A DNA stretch of 64,000 nt, from contig NZ_JEMF01000050.1 of the NCBI RefSeq assembly GCF_000591415.1, forward strand, positions 1 through 64,000. The letters run 5' to 3'. A model generated the notes under the pieces. It was not told the DNA's origin. It searched no databases and saw only the letters and a program-made list of their open reading frames with translations. Made by a program: the position numbers and the translations under genes. Within the stretch, counting starts at the first letter, position 1. The number at the start of each line of letters is the position of its first letter. Of the stretch, positions 1 through 8,913 are shown piece after piece. This stretch comes from Cobetia crustatorum (GTDB taxonomy: Bacteria > Pseudomonadota > Gammaproteobacteria > Pseudomonadales > Halomonadaceae).

Positions 1-160
1 GATTAAGCTTGATAGTCTGTTAAGCAGACCAAACTTGGTTCAGAGTCAAACTTCTCGTGAGAGGCTTGCTCCGATATTTGGTGACCTTGTCACCACTCAT
101 CGGCAAGCGCTCACACGAATTACCTGATCAAATTTTTAAAGAGCGTCGCTGTTAAGCGAG
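1..160 (-). promoter_or_regulatory. rRNA operon leader just upstream of a 16S rRNA gene
   Basis: Read on the minus strand, this stretch matches the antitermination leader that precedes 16S rRNA in gammaproteobacteria: a boxA-like GCTCTTTAAAAA at 144-133, followed by ATTTGATCAGGTAATTCGTG and a GTGAC/GTCAC hairpin near 80-92. It runs out of the left edge heading towards a 16S start that must lie only a few bases away. The 16S gene itself is not in the window. The leader is seen directly; the neighbouring rRNA is inferred. Confidence 0.85.
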
Positions 161-167
161 GAGGCAT

Positions 168-195
168 ATTCTACCGGGAACGCTTGAGAAGTCAA
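168..195 (-). promoter_or_regulatory. rRNA operon promoter P2
   Basis: On the minus strand there is a -35 box TTGACT (195-190), a 16-base spacer and a -10 box TAGAAT (173-168), about 25 bases upstream of the boxA element. The 16-base spacing is typical of rrn promoters. Confidence 0.75.
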
Positions 196-286
196 GCACT
201 TGGTGATGAGTCAGTCGACTGCCTCTAAGCATCATCAAGCAGTGAGGGGCGATGCCCGTTCACGTGTTCCGTAAGGTGTGCGGCGT

Positions 287-314
287 ATTCTAGCGAATCT
301 GCCGGGATTGTCAA
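287..314 (-). promoter_or_regulatory. rRNA operon promoter P1
   Basis: On the minus strand there is a consensus -35 TTGACA (314-309), a 16-base spacer and -10 TAGAAT (292-287), followed by a G+C-rich discriminator (ACGCCGC). It lies 119 bases upstream of P2 and is preceded by A/T-rich sequence (about 320-350) that could serve as an UP element. Tandem P1/P2 promoters of this form are standard for rrn operons. The rest of 315-509 holds only a weak inverted repeat (AAGGCCT arms near 444-450 and 476-482), possibly the 3' end of the M48 transcript. Confidence 0.75.
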
Positions 315-509
315 GCGATGCATTTCGAAGAGACTTGAAAAACATCAATCGAAACAATCACCTGCACACCTCTTTCACCGCTGGTAACGCCATGCGTCCC
401 CGGCAGCGGATGCGTACTTTACGCACCGGGCCGGTTCAGCGCAAGGCCTTTTGGGAAGAAATGCCCTTTTACTTCAAGGCCTAATGACAACCAGCGCCTC
501 AAGCGTTCA

Positions 510-2414
510 TCAGACCTGTTTGCTGTCCACCGAATGCGGCACTGGCTGGGCATGCCAGCCGCCCCGTGAACGTGGCCTGATCACCAACGCAGCTTCCAGA
601 CGCGTTTCAGGCAGCTGCATCACCCGTGCAAGCACTGTCAGCAAGGCGACCTCTTCATCTACTACCTGCTGATCGGCATGCACGACCTGAACAAGTGCTG
701 CAAACCAGCGCTGCTTGTCCATAGGCCGCAGATGCGCAAGATGAGTGAGATAGCGGCAACGTAATGCTGGGTTAGCAATACCCGCTGCTGTGACCGAATA
801 CTCCAGTACCATGCCAAGCTCAGCCGTCGCCTCTTCAAAGGCTTCTTGCCGTAACGTCTCGTCATCCATCAGACCTATCATCAATCCAAGCCAATGCTGG
901 CATGCTTCCCGACATTGATTCAGCCCCAGCGAATCGCTCTTGCGGTCTACCCTTGGGTCCAGCGATTCCATCAATAGCTGCCATAAGCACCAGCTAAAGA
1001 GATCATTGGGAGGTATTAGTGCCTTGAGCATTCGGTGCGCACGCTCATCCGCTTCGCGCCAACGTGGTAATAGCCGATTGAGCAAGGCGATCCACTCTCT
1101 TCTCGGCAAGGCCTCGAGGCGTACTCGGATTTCGCGTATCCGTTTGCCATCCAGCCACTCATGTTGACGCTCAAGTTCGGAAAACCACACGCCGCGTTGC
1201 TTAAGCTCCATCGGTGCGATCATGGCAACCACCAGCTGTGGACACAGAAAACGTGACAAAGTCAGATTCTCGAGCTCTCCACGAGTTTGCGCGAGCTTAT
1301 CCATGAATGCCGCGCCGGCAACGCCTGCCAAGACACCGCCGAGCATCTCGGCCCCGATAGGGGCCTGCTGCTCGAAGGTATGTACCGGCTGTTGGCGCGC
1401 TGGTAGATAGTGGCTATCCCAGCGCGGCTCTAGTCGTCGGATACGCTCGTCCAGCGGCGGATGCGAATCAAACCAGCCCGTCAGCCAGGGAGGGCGTGTC
1501 TCGACAAAGAACAGGTGATTATAGGTCATGGCACGCGGGTGCTGGATTCGCCCCTGCCAGCCCATGCCGCCAATCCGCTTGAGTGCAGAGGCAATGCCAT
1601 CCGGCAAGCGCGTCAAACGCACTGCACTCGCATCGGCGAGATATTCACGCGAACGGGCTACGCCTCGCTGCAGTAAGCGCCCAGCGAGCCCTCCCAAGCT
1701 GCCGAGCAGCCACAATGCTACGCCGAGTAGCATCAGCTTGCCCATGCCACCTTTCTTGTCTGAGCGAGAAGACCCCACACCCCCGACCAATATACCGATC
1801 CGGCCAGCCCCCATCAGGAAGCGACCCGCCTCGGAGAGAAACACCAACCCATGTACGGCACTCGCCAAACGCAGATTAAGCCGGATGTCACCATTGGCAA
1901 TATGCGCAAACTCGTGTGCGACCACACCCTGCAACTCATTGCGACTCAACTGCTCCAACGCACCGCGACTGAGTGCAATCACCGCATCATGCGGGCGATA
2001 ACCTGCCGCGAAGGCATTGATCATTGCCTCATGAGGCAATACGAACAATTGAGGCGGCGGCAGATTGGCCGCAATCGCCATCTCCTCGACCACGTTCAAG
2101 GCGCGCCGCTGGGCAGCATCCTGTGTCTCAACATCTACCCGCTGCCCACCAAGGCGCGCAGCGACTATTGCCCCACCCTGCTGCAAGCGGCGTAACTCAC
2201 GCGCTGCGACAAAGGCGTTGCACAGAAAGATGACGCACGCGACTGGCAATACATATCCGTACGATGCTTCTGGTGGTTTACCGAGAAAGAGGCTGATGAA
2301 GTAATGCACAGCAGCACCAGCCCCAAGTGATACCGCCAGCGACATGATGACAAAGGCCAGCAGCAGTAACCGCGTTCGCCGTCGGGCACTGTCCTGCTCA
2401 TGATAGAAGTTCAT
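510..2414 (-). CDS. M48-family membrane zinc metalloprotease with long C-terminal domain
   Basis: The 634-residue protein has two N-terminal membrane segments (about 15-40 and 52-72), the zinc motif HEFAH at 167-171 and a third ligand region SREYLADAS near 255-263, with a further hydrophobic segment around 227-247. This is the M48 (HtpX/Ste24-like) peptidase architecture. It is roughly twice the length of HtpX. The last 100 or so residues (ADQQVVDEEVALLTVLA) look like a TerB-type helical domain. The gene follows lemA by 40 bases on the same strand, a pairing seen in many bacteria. The natural substrate is unknown; envelope protein quality control is an inference. Confidence 0.85.
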   Translation of the reverse strand: MNFYHEQDSARRRTRLLLLAFVIMSLAVSLGAGAAVHYFISLFLGKPPEASYGYVLPVACVIFLCNAFVAARELRRLQQGGAIVAARLGGQRVDVETQDAAQRRALNVVEEMAIAANLPPPQLFVLPHEAMINAFAAGYRPHDAVIALSRGALEQLSRNELQGVVAHEFAHIANGDIRLNLRLASAVHGLVFLSEAGRFLMGAGRIGILVGGVGSSRSDKKGGMGKLMLLGVALWLLGSLGGLAGRLLQRGVARSREYLADASAVRLTRLPDGIASALKRIGGMGWQGRIQHPRAMTYNHLFFVETRPPWLTGWFDSHPPLDERIRRLEPRWDSHYLPARQQPVHTFEQQAPIGAEMLGGVLAGVAGAAFMDKLAQTRGELENLTLSRFLCPQLVVAMIAPMELKQRGVWFSELERQHEWLDGKRIREIRVRLEALPRREWIALLNRLLPRWREADERAHRMLKALIPPNDLFSWCLWQLLMESLDPRVDRKSDSLGLNQCREACQHWLGLMIGLMDDETLRQEAFEEATAELGMVLEYSVTAAGIANPALRCRYLTHLAHLRPMDKQRWFAALVQVVHADQQVVDEEVALLTVLARVMQLPETRLEAALVIRPRSRGGWHAQPVPHSVDSKQV

Positions 2415-2454
2415 CCGTAATGGCTATCCGCTACGTCATGGAGTTGAGGCTGAC

Positions 2455-3048
2455 TCATCCGAAACTGACGTCCGGTGCCTGACGAATCTTCACACTGTCA
2501 TCAAAAGCCAGTAGTCCCGCATCAGTGCGATGCCCAAAGGTCGGCGCGAGAACGACTTGCGGAAAGCTTTGACGATAGACGTTGTAGTCAGTCACGGCAT
2601 CGTTATAGGCCTGACGAGCAAAAGCCACGCGATTTTCAGTCGCAGTCAGCTCTTCCATCAAGTCACTCATGGTCTGATCCGCCTTGAGCTCAGGATAGGC
2701 CTCGACCACCACATCAAGCTTCCCGAGGCTAGCTGCCAGTCCTTGCTCAGCACCGGCAAGGCTCGCCAATTTATCCATGCTGCCAGGATGTGCGGCAGCA
2801 GCGTTCAGTGCTGCCATGGCTTTATTACGCGCATTGATAACGCCTTCGAGCGTCTCGCGTTCATGACTCAAATAGCCCTTTGCTGTCTCGACCAAGTTGG
2901 GAATCAGGTCATAACGACGCTTGAGCTGGACTTCAATCTGGGCAAAGGCATTTTCGAAACGCGCACGTAGACTGACCAGTTTGTTGTAGATGGCGATCAC
3001 GTAAATGACGATCAGTGCGATACCGCCGAGCAGCAGGAATGTCTTCAT
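2455..3048 (-). CDS. lemA: LemA family protein
   Basis: This 197-residue protein has a single N-terminal membrane anchor (about residues 4-22) followed by a long helical domain with the conserved LemA sequence RRYDLIPNLVETAKGY. That is the normal LemA size and layout. The start is preceded by an AAGGA-type ribosome site (AAAGGACTCCTC). It is transcribed with the M48 protease downstream, suggesting a shared membrane function, but LemA proteins have no agreed biochemical role. Confidence 0.88.
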   Translation of the reverse strand: MKTFLLLGGIALIVIYVIAIYNKLVSLRARFENAFAQIEVQLKRRYDLIPNLVETAKGYLSHERETLEGVINARNKAMAALNAAAAHPGSMDKLASLAGAEQGLAASLGKLDVVVEAYPELKADQTMSDLMEELTATENRVAFARQAYNDAVTDYNVYRQSFPQVVLAPTFGHRTDAGLLAFDDSVKIRQAPDVSFG

Positions 3049-3175
3049 GAGGAGTCCTTTATGTAATCCCTTGCATAGATGCCTTTCAGTGTACCCATGC
3101 CACGCCTTGGTACCAGCAGATTACATCGGAGAGCTCCAACGCAGCATCCTCACGAGCGCACTGATAGAGACAACC

Positions 3176-4750
3176 TCAACGCATCCAGTGATGCATGAAA
3201 AGATGCACTGGCATCGACTCTAGAGCAGCCTGATCACTGAAAAGTGTCTGCAGAAAATCGCAGCGCGCGGTAGGGAAACAGGTGGTCAGATTGGCTCGAT
3301 ATTTGGCTTCCAGCGGCGCCAGTGCTTCATCACGGCGCCGACGATGACCGAGTGGATATTCAACCACCACCTCATCGGTAGCAGTACCGTCAGAGAAGAC
3401 TACCCGTAGAGCATTGGCGATTGAGCGCTTGTCAGGCTCCAGGTACTCGCGGCTATAACGTGGCGACTCACGGACTACCATTTTGTCTCGTAGCTGATCA
3501 ATCTCTGGATGTGCGACATGAAAGTCATCTTCGTAGTGCTCAGCCGTCAGGGCACCAAAGATCAACGGCACGGCCACCATATATTGTAGACAGTGATCAC
3601 GGTCTGCCGCATTGGCCAGTGCGCCCTGCTTGGAAATGATACGAATCGCTGACTCATGTGTGGTGATCTCGATACGCTCAATCTCATCGATCCGCTCACC
3701 CACCTCGGGGTGCAAGAGCACTGCTGCCTCGGCAGCTGTCTGAGCATGAAATTCAGCGGGGAAACTGACCTTGAACAGCACATTCTCCATCACGTAGCAG
3801 CCAAGGGGATGTGACAGACGCAAACGACGCTCACCTTCAGACTTGAGTGACAGATCGTGGTTGAGATGACTGAAGGATACGTCGTTGAAGCCCCACTGCG
3901 AGGCACTCAACGCTGCAGGAATCCCCATCTCACCGCGCAGAGCAATATCCGCCAGCCGCACACCGCGCGAGGTAGCATCACCCGCCGCCCAGCTCTTGCG
4001 CGACCCGGCATTCGGCGCATGACGATAAGTGCGCAAGCTCTGGCCATCGACGAAGGCATGCGAAAGCGCCGATAAAAGTTGCTCGCGATTGGCTCCCATC
4101 AAGCGAGCTGTTACGGCCGCCGTGGCAACCTTGACCAACAGTACGTGATCGAGCCCGACGCGATTGAAACTATTATCCAGCGCCAGCACGCCTTGAATCT
4201 CGTGCGCCATCACCATGCTTTCCAATACATCTTGCATCACCAGCGGCGGCTCACCTTCGGCGACACGTTGCTGAGACAAATGGTCGGCCACTGCCAGAAT
4301 ACCGCCTAGATTGTCAGACGGATGCCCCCACTCCGCCGCCAGCCAGGTATCGTTATAATCGAGCCAACGAATCAGGCAGCCGATATCCCACGCTGCCTTG
4401 ACCGGGTCGAGACTCAGATTGGTGCCCGGAACACGCGCTCCATGCGGTACCTGCGTGCCAACGACCAACGGGCCTAGATGCTTGGTGCACTCGGGGAAAC
4501 GCAATGCCAGAATGCCGCAACCCAGCGTATCCATCAGGCACAGTCGGGCAGTATCCATCGCTTCACGACTGGGCTTACCTTCCGTATCACCATTGCAGTA
4601 ACTCAGCACGTAATCGGCGATCTGCTGCAGCTCAGGATCATAGCCCGGACGCTGGTTATCACTGGCCTGCGTACTATCGGAAGAAATCGTAGCATCGGAA
4701 GAAATCTTGGAAGGTGCATCAGAATGCGTGTCTGCCGATTTATTGCTCAT
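3176..4750 (-). CDS. prpD: 2-methylcitrate dehydratase PrpD
   Basis: A 524-residue MmgE/PrpD-family enzyme that dehydrates 2-methylcitrate in the methylcitrate cycle of propionyl-CoA oxidation. Recognisable family blocks include [19 protein letters not shown] and RADKMVVRE-like C-terminal motifs. The first 35 or so residues are a Ser/Asp/Thr-rich extension absent from typical PrpD (about 485-495 residues), but the AGGAG site 9 bases before this ATG supports the start. It is the last gene of the prp cluster and is separated from prpF by a hairpin terminator, so it may be expressed by read-through or from its own promoter. It coexists with the alternative AcnD/PrpF route. Confidence 0.93.
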   Translation of the reverse strand: MSNKSADTHSDAPSKISSDATISSDSTQASDNQRPGYDPELQQIADYVLSYCNGDTEGKPSREAMDTARLCLMDTLGCGILALRFPECTKHLGPLVVGTQVPHGARVPGTNLSLDPVKAAWDIGCLIRWLDYNDTWLAAEWGHPSDNLGGILAVADHLSQQRVAEGEPPLVMQDVLESMVMAHEIQGVLALDNSFNRVGLDHVLLVKVATAAVTARLMGANREQLLSALSHAFVDGQSLRTYRHAPNAGSRKSWAAGDATSRGVRLADIALRGEMGIPAALSASQWGFNDVSFSHLNHDLSLKSEGERRLRLSHPLGCYVMENVLFKVSFPAEFHAQTAAEAAVLLHPEVGERIDEIERIEITTHESAIRIISKQGALANAADRDHCLQYMVAVPLIFGALTAEHYEDDFHVAHPEIDQLRDKMVVRESPRYSREYLEPDKRSIANALRVVFSDGTATDEVVVEYPLGHRRRRDEALAPLEAKYRANLTTCFPTARCDFLQTLFSDQAALESMPVHLFMHHWMR

Positions 4751-4785
4751 GTCGGTGCTCTCCTATCGAGAATCGATCCATGTTT

Positions 4786-4803
4786 CTAACGCAGTATCGT
4801 TAG
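4786..4803. promoter_or_regulatory. inverted repeat upstream of prpD, candidate operator
   Basis: CTAACG and CGTTAG arms of six bases flank a six-base centre, 36 bases upstream of the prpD start and just downstream of the prpF terminator. A possible minus-strand promoter (TTGTAT, 18 bases, GATACT) overlaps it. No regulator is assigned; this could be chance. Confidence 0.3.
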
Positions 4804-4826
4804 GAATATCTGTCTGATACAAAGAC

Positions 4827-4870
4827 AAAAGACCGGCTCAGCTGCATATCCCATGCAGGGCCGGTCTTTT
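4827..4870 (-). terminator. hairpin terminator between prpF and prpD
   Basis: Arms AAAAGACCGGC (4827-4837) and GCCGGTCTTTT (4860-4870) are perfect complements, and a nested CTGCAT/ATGCAG stem lies inside. T runs on either strand make it look factor-independent in both directions. It lies 32 bases after the prpF stop and upstream of prpD. Confidence 0.75.
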
Positions 4871-4901
4871 ATTGTCACGCAGCGACCGCTAGCGCCGCAG
4901 A

Positions 4902-6131
4902 CTAAAGCACCAGCGTTTCTGACGGCACCCGTATCCAACCTTCCATCAGAATGCGCGCGCTGCGGCTCATCACTGCTTCGCTTACCTGCCACTCACCCCG
5001 CTTACCCTCTCCTGGCACCCACTCGGCACTGGCACCTACCCGTAGAGTGCCGGAAGGATGGCCGAAGCACACCGAATCACGCGGTGCTCCTTCACTTCTT
5101 TCATGAGCATTGGCAGCCAGATTGACCAATGTTCCAGGTACGGCGGCAGCAGCTGCGATTGCGACCGCAGCAGTCCCCATCATGGCGTGGTGCAGCTTGC
5201 CCATCGACATAGCGCGGATCAGCACATCAATCTCACCTGACTTGATCTCACGGCCACTGGAGACCATGTGATCCGCCGGTGCTGCGACGAAGGCCACCTT
5301 AGGTGTGTGCTGACGAGTCGCGGCTTCCGCCAGATCATTGATGAGCCCCATATGGAGCGCACCATAGGCACGTAGCATTTCAAGGCGGGCCAATGCAGCA
5401 GCATCACCATTGATCGCGTCTTGAAGCTCAGTACCGCTGTAACCGAGATCTTCCGCACGCACGAAGATGGTCGGAATACCGGCGTTGATCAATGTTGCCT
5501 CGATACGGCCGCCAGCCACGACTGACTCCGGCACCTCCAGCACATCGATCACATTACCAGTGGGGAACATGCTGCCCTCACCCGCGGCAGGGTCACGGAA
5601 GGCGACTGCGACTTCTGCTGCGGGAAAGGTCACGCCGTCGAGTTCAAAATCACCCGTTTCCTGCACACACCCCTCATGCATCGGTACGCGTGCAATGATC
5701 GTCTTGCTGATATTGGCCTGCCAAATGCGGACTTCAGCGATACCGTCTTGCGGCAGCCGCTCAGCCGACACCAATCCCTTCTCGATGGCAAATGGACCGA
5801 CGGCAGCAGACAGGTTGCCGCAGTTGCCACTCCAATCGACAAAGGGCGAGTCGATGGAGACCTGTCCGAATAGATAGTCGACGTCGTGTCCAGGCTGCTC
5901 GCTCTTGCTGATGATGACCGTCTTGCTGGTACTGGAGGTAGCTCCCCCCATGCCATCAATCTGCTTGGCGTAAGGGTCAGGGCTGCCGATCACTCGCAGT
6001 AACAAGGCATCACGTACCGGGCCTGGCACTTGGGCGGCTTCTGGTAGCTCATCACGCAGGAAGAACACGCCCTTGCTCGTGCCGCCACGCAGGTAGGTCG
6101 CGGGGATTTTCAGTTGTGGCTGGCGACTCAT
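4902..6131 (-). CDS. prpF: 2-methylaconitate cis-trans isomerase PrpF
   Basis: A 409-residue PrpF-family protein, full length. The family N-terminus is clear (PATYLRGGTSKGVFF near residues 10-24, then GSPDPYAKQIDGMGGATSST). PrpF isomerises the 2-methylaconitate made by AcnD so that it can be hydrated to 2-methylisocitrate. Its ATG overlaps the acnD stop by four bases (ATGA), indicating translational coupling, as expected because AcnD needs PrpF. Confidence 0.93.
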   Translation of the reverse strand: MSRQPQLKIPATYLRGGTSKGVFFLRDELPEAAQVPGPVRDALLLRVIGSPDPYAKQIDGMGGATSSTSKTVIISKSEQPGHDVDYLFGQVSIDSPFVDWSGNCGNLSAAVGPFAIEKGLVSAERLPQDGIAEVRIWQANISKTIIARVPMHEGCVQETGDFELDGVTFPAAEVAVAFRDPAAGEGSMFPTGNVIDVLEVPESVVAGGRIEATLINAGIPTIFVRAEDLGYSGTELQDAINGDAAALARLEMLRAYGALHMGLINDLAEAATRQHTPKVAFVAAPADHMVSSGREIKSGEIDVLIRAMSMGKLHHAMMGTAAVAIAAAAAVPGTLVNLAANAHERSEGAPRDSVCFGHPSGTLRVGASAEWVPGEGKRGEWQVSEAVMSRSARILMEGWIRVPSETLVL

Positions 6132-8788
6132 GCGGAGACCTCCTCAGCATTTGTGCCCGTTGCCTCCGAGCTCAAGAAATCCTCCGCGAAACGCTGCAAT
6201 ACACCACCGGCAGAATAGATGGAGAGCTCCTCACGAGTATCGAGACGACAAGTGACCGGCACGCGCTCGACCTGACCTGCCTGCTCGCCCTGCGTACGCT
6301 CAATCAGCAGCGTCAGTGTCGCGCCGGGTATCGCCTCACCCTCGACGGCGTAAATCTCGCTACCGTCGAGCGCTAGCGTCTTACGGTTGGTATCCGCTTC
6401 AAACTGCAATGGCATCACACCCATACCCACGAGATTAGTACGGTGGATACGCTCAAACCCTTCAGCAACGATGGCCTCGACGCCCGCCAGTCGCACCCCC
6501 TTGGCTGCCCAATCACGCGACGACCCCTGACCATAATCAGCACCAGCGACGATGATCAGTGGCTGTTTACGCTGCATGTAAGTTTCGATGGCCTCCCACA
6601 TGCGCACAACCTTGCCTTCCGGCTCCAGGCGCGTCAGCGAGCCCTGCTGGATCTCGCGCTTGCCACCCCCTCCTTCCACCACGGCCATCTCATTGATTAG
6701 CTTGGGATTGGCAAAGGTCGCACGCTGGGCGGTGAGGTGATCACCACGGTGAGTCGCGTAGGAGTTGAAGTCTTCTTCCGGCAGTCCCATCGAGGTGAGG
6801 TACTCCCCCGCGGCACTACTGGCCATGATGGCGTTGGAGGGTGACAGGTGATCGGTGGTGATGTTGTCCCCCAACACCGCCAGCGCACGCATTCCCTTGA
6901 GAGTGGGCGCCGTTGCCAAATCACCTTCCCAATACGGCGGGCGGCGAATGTAGGTGCTCTGCGCACGCCAATCGTATAGAGGGCTGATGCCGGTTTCGCG
7001 ATCGTCCTTGACCTCAAACATCGGGATATAGACCTGACGGAAGTGGTCCGGCTTGACGCTGGAACCGACGATGGCATCGATCTCTTCATCGCTGGGCCAT
7101 AGATCCTTGAGCATGATCGGCGAGCCATCTGGCGCATATCCCAACGTATCTTTCTCGATATCGAAGCGGATAGTACCGGCGATGGCGTAGGCGACCACCA
7201 ATGGCGGCGAGGCCAGGAAGGCCTGCTTGGCATACGGGTGAATACGGCCATCGAAGTTACGATTACCGGACAGCACTGCGGTCGTATAAAGATCACGCGC
7301 GACAACCTCTTTCTGGATGGCAGGGTCCAGCGCACCACTCATGCCGTTGCAGGTTGTGCAGGCGAAGCCGACGATGCCGAAGCCGAGTTGCTCGAGTTCC
7401 GTCAGCAGTTCCGCCTCTTCCAGATACAGCTGTACGGTTTTGGAGCCAGGTGCCAGCGAGGTCTTGACCCACGGCTTGCGTGTCAGACCCAGCGCATTGG
7501 CACGCCGCGCCAACAGCCCTGCGGCAATCACGTTGCGCGGATTGGAGGTATTGGTGCAGCTAGTGATAGCCGCGATGATCACGGCGCCATCCGGCATCAG
7601 ATCGCGCCCCTCCTCATCCTGCTCATGCTCGATCACGCCCGAGATGCCACGCGCCGCCAGCTCGCTGGTCGGTACGCGACTATGCGGATTGGACGGACCC
7701 GCCAGCGTGCGCACCACCGAGGAGAGATCAAAGCTCAGTTCGCGCTCATATTGAGCGTTGGTCAGCGCATCTGCCCACAGACCCGTTTCACGCGCATAAC
7801 GCTCGACCAGTGCGATGTTTTCTGGCTCGCGGCCGGTCAACGTGAGGTAGTCCAGCGTCTGTTGATCGATATGGAACATCGCCGCTGTCGCGCCATACTC
7901 CGGCGTCATGTTGGAAATGGTGGCACGATCGCCCAACGTCAGGTGTGCGGCCCCCTCACCGAAGAATTCCAGATAGGCGGAGACAACCTTCTCGGCGCGC
8001 AGGAATTCCGTCAATGCCAGCACGATATCGGTCGCGGTGATACCCGGCTGCGGGCGGCCCGTCAGACGCACACCGATGATATCCGGCAAGCGCATGTAGG
8101 AGGCACGCCCCAGCATCACGCTCTCGGCTTCCAGCCCACCCACCCCGACAGCTAATACACCCAATGCATCGACATGCGGCGTATGACTGTCGGTACCGAC
8201 CAGCGTATCCGGGAAGGCCACCCCGTCGCGCGATTCGATTACCGGTGACATCCGCTCCAGATTGATTTGGTGCATGATGCCGTTACCCGGCGGAATGATG
8301 TCGATGTTCTCAAAGGCCTGTCGCGTCCAATTGATGAAATGGAAACGATCCTCGTTGCGGCGATCTTCAATAGTACGGTTCTTCTCGAAGGCATCCGGAT
8401 CAAAACCGGCATGTTCGACCGCCAGCGAGTGATCGACGATCAACTGGGTCGGCACCACCGGGTTGACCTTGGCAGGATCACCGCCCCGCTCAGCGATGGC
8501 GTCACGCAGACCAGCGAGATCGACCAGCGCGGTCTGTCCCAGGATGTCGTGACATACCACGCGGGCGGGATACCAAGGGAAGTCGAGATCTCGGCGGCGC
8601 TCGATGATCTGGATCAGGCTGTCACGCAGCTGCTCAGGCGGGCAACGACGCACCAGATTCTCGGCCAGCACACGCGAGGTGTAAGGCAGACCGTCATAGG
8701 CGCCAGGGGCAATGTCTTCTACCGCGGCGCGCGTATCGAAATAGTCCAGCGCGGTGCCGGGCAGGGGCTTGCGATAGTCGGTATTCAT
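6128..8788 (-). CDS. acnD: Fe/S-dependent 2-methylisocitrate dehydratase AcnD
   Basis: An aconitase-superfamily protein of about 886 residues in the AcnD subgroup (N-terminus MNTDYRKPLPGTALDYFD). Iron-sulfur ligand regions are visible: TSCTNTSNPRNV, and FACTTCNGMSGALDP with two cysteines. The C-terminal swivel domain carries GADYGQGSSRDWAAKG. It dehydrates 2-methylcitrate to 2-methylaconitate. I chose the ATG at 8788 because it matches the family N-terminus; an ATG two codons upstream (8794) is equally possible. It is coupled to prpF downstream and lies about 125 bases after prpC. Confidence 0.93.
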   Translation of the reverse strand: MNTDYRKPLPGTALDYFDTRAAVEDIAPGAYDGLPYTSRVLAENLVRRCPPEQLRDSLIQIIERRRDLDFPWYPARVVCHDILGQTALVDLAGLRDAIAERGGDPAKVNPVVPTQLIVDHSLAVEHAGFDPDAFEKNRTIEDRRNEDRFHFINWTRQAFENIDIIPPGNGIMHQINLERMSPVIESRDGVAFPDTLVGTDSHTPHVDALGVLAVGVGGLEAESVMLGRASYMRLPDIIGVRLTGRPQPGITATDIVLALTEFLRAEKVVSAYLEFFGEGAAHLTLGDRATISNMTPEYGATAAMFHIDQQTLDYLTLTGREPENIALVERYARETGLWADALTNAQYERELSFDLSSVVRTLAGPSNPHSRVPTSELAARGISGVIEHEQDEEGRDLMPDGAVIIAAITSCTNTSNPRNVIAAGLLARRANALGLTRKPWVKTSLAPGSKTVQLYLEEAELLTELEQLGFGIVGFACTTCNGMSGALDPAIQKEVVARDLYTTAVLSGNRNFDGRIHPYAKQAFLASPPLVVAYAIAGTIRFDIEKDTLGYAPDGSPIMLKDLWPSDEEIDAIVGSSVKPDHFRQVYIPMFEVKDDRETGISPLYDWRAQSTYIRRPPYWEGDLATAPTLKGMRALAVLGDNITTDHLSPSNAIMASSAAGEYLTSMGLPEEDFNSYATHRGDHLTAQRATFANPKLINEMAVVEGGGGKREIQQGSLTRLEPEGKVVRMWEAIETYMQRKQPLIIVAGADYGQGSSRDWAAKGVRLAGVEAIVAEGFERIHRTNLVGMGVMPLQFEADTNRKTLALDGSEIYAVEGEAIPGATLTLLIERTQGEQAGQVERVPVTCRLDTREELSIYSAGGVLQRFAEDFLSSEATGTNAEEVSA

Positions 8789-8913
8789 GGGCATCCGGAC
8801 TCATCAATCAGGCAATCGGTAGAAATCCTGTGCCCGCTACGGTCATGGCATCGGTCGAGATATCAATCGAACGCGGGCACAGGCAGGGCCAGGCAGTATG
8901 GGTAGACGATAAA

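Noticed and set aside
278-484. Small protein gene at the rRNA promoter
   Set aside because: The frame overlaps P1 and upstream rRNA control sequence and has no ribosome-binding site or conserved features.
7238-8155. 305-codon open frame on the plus strand
   Set aside because: Antisense to acnD with no recognisable motifs; a product of codon bias in G+C-rich DNA.
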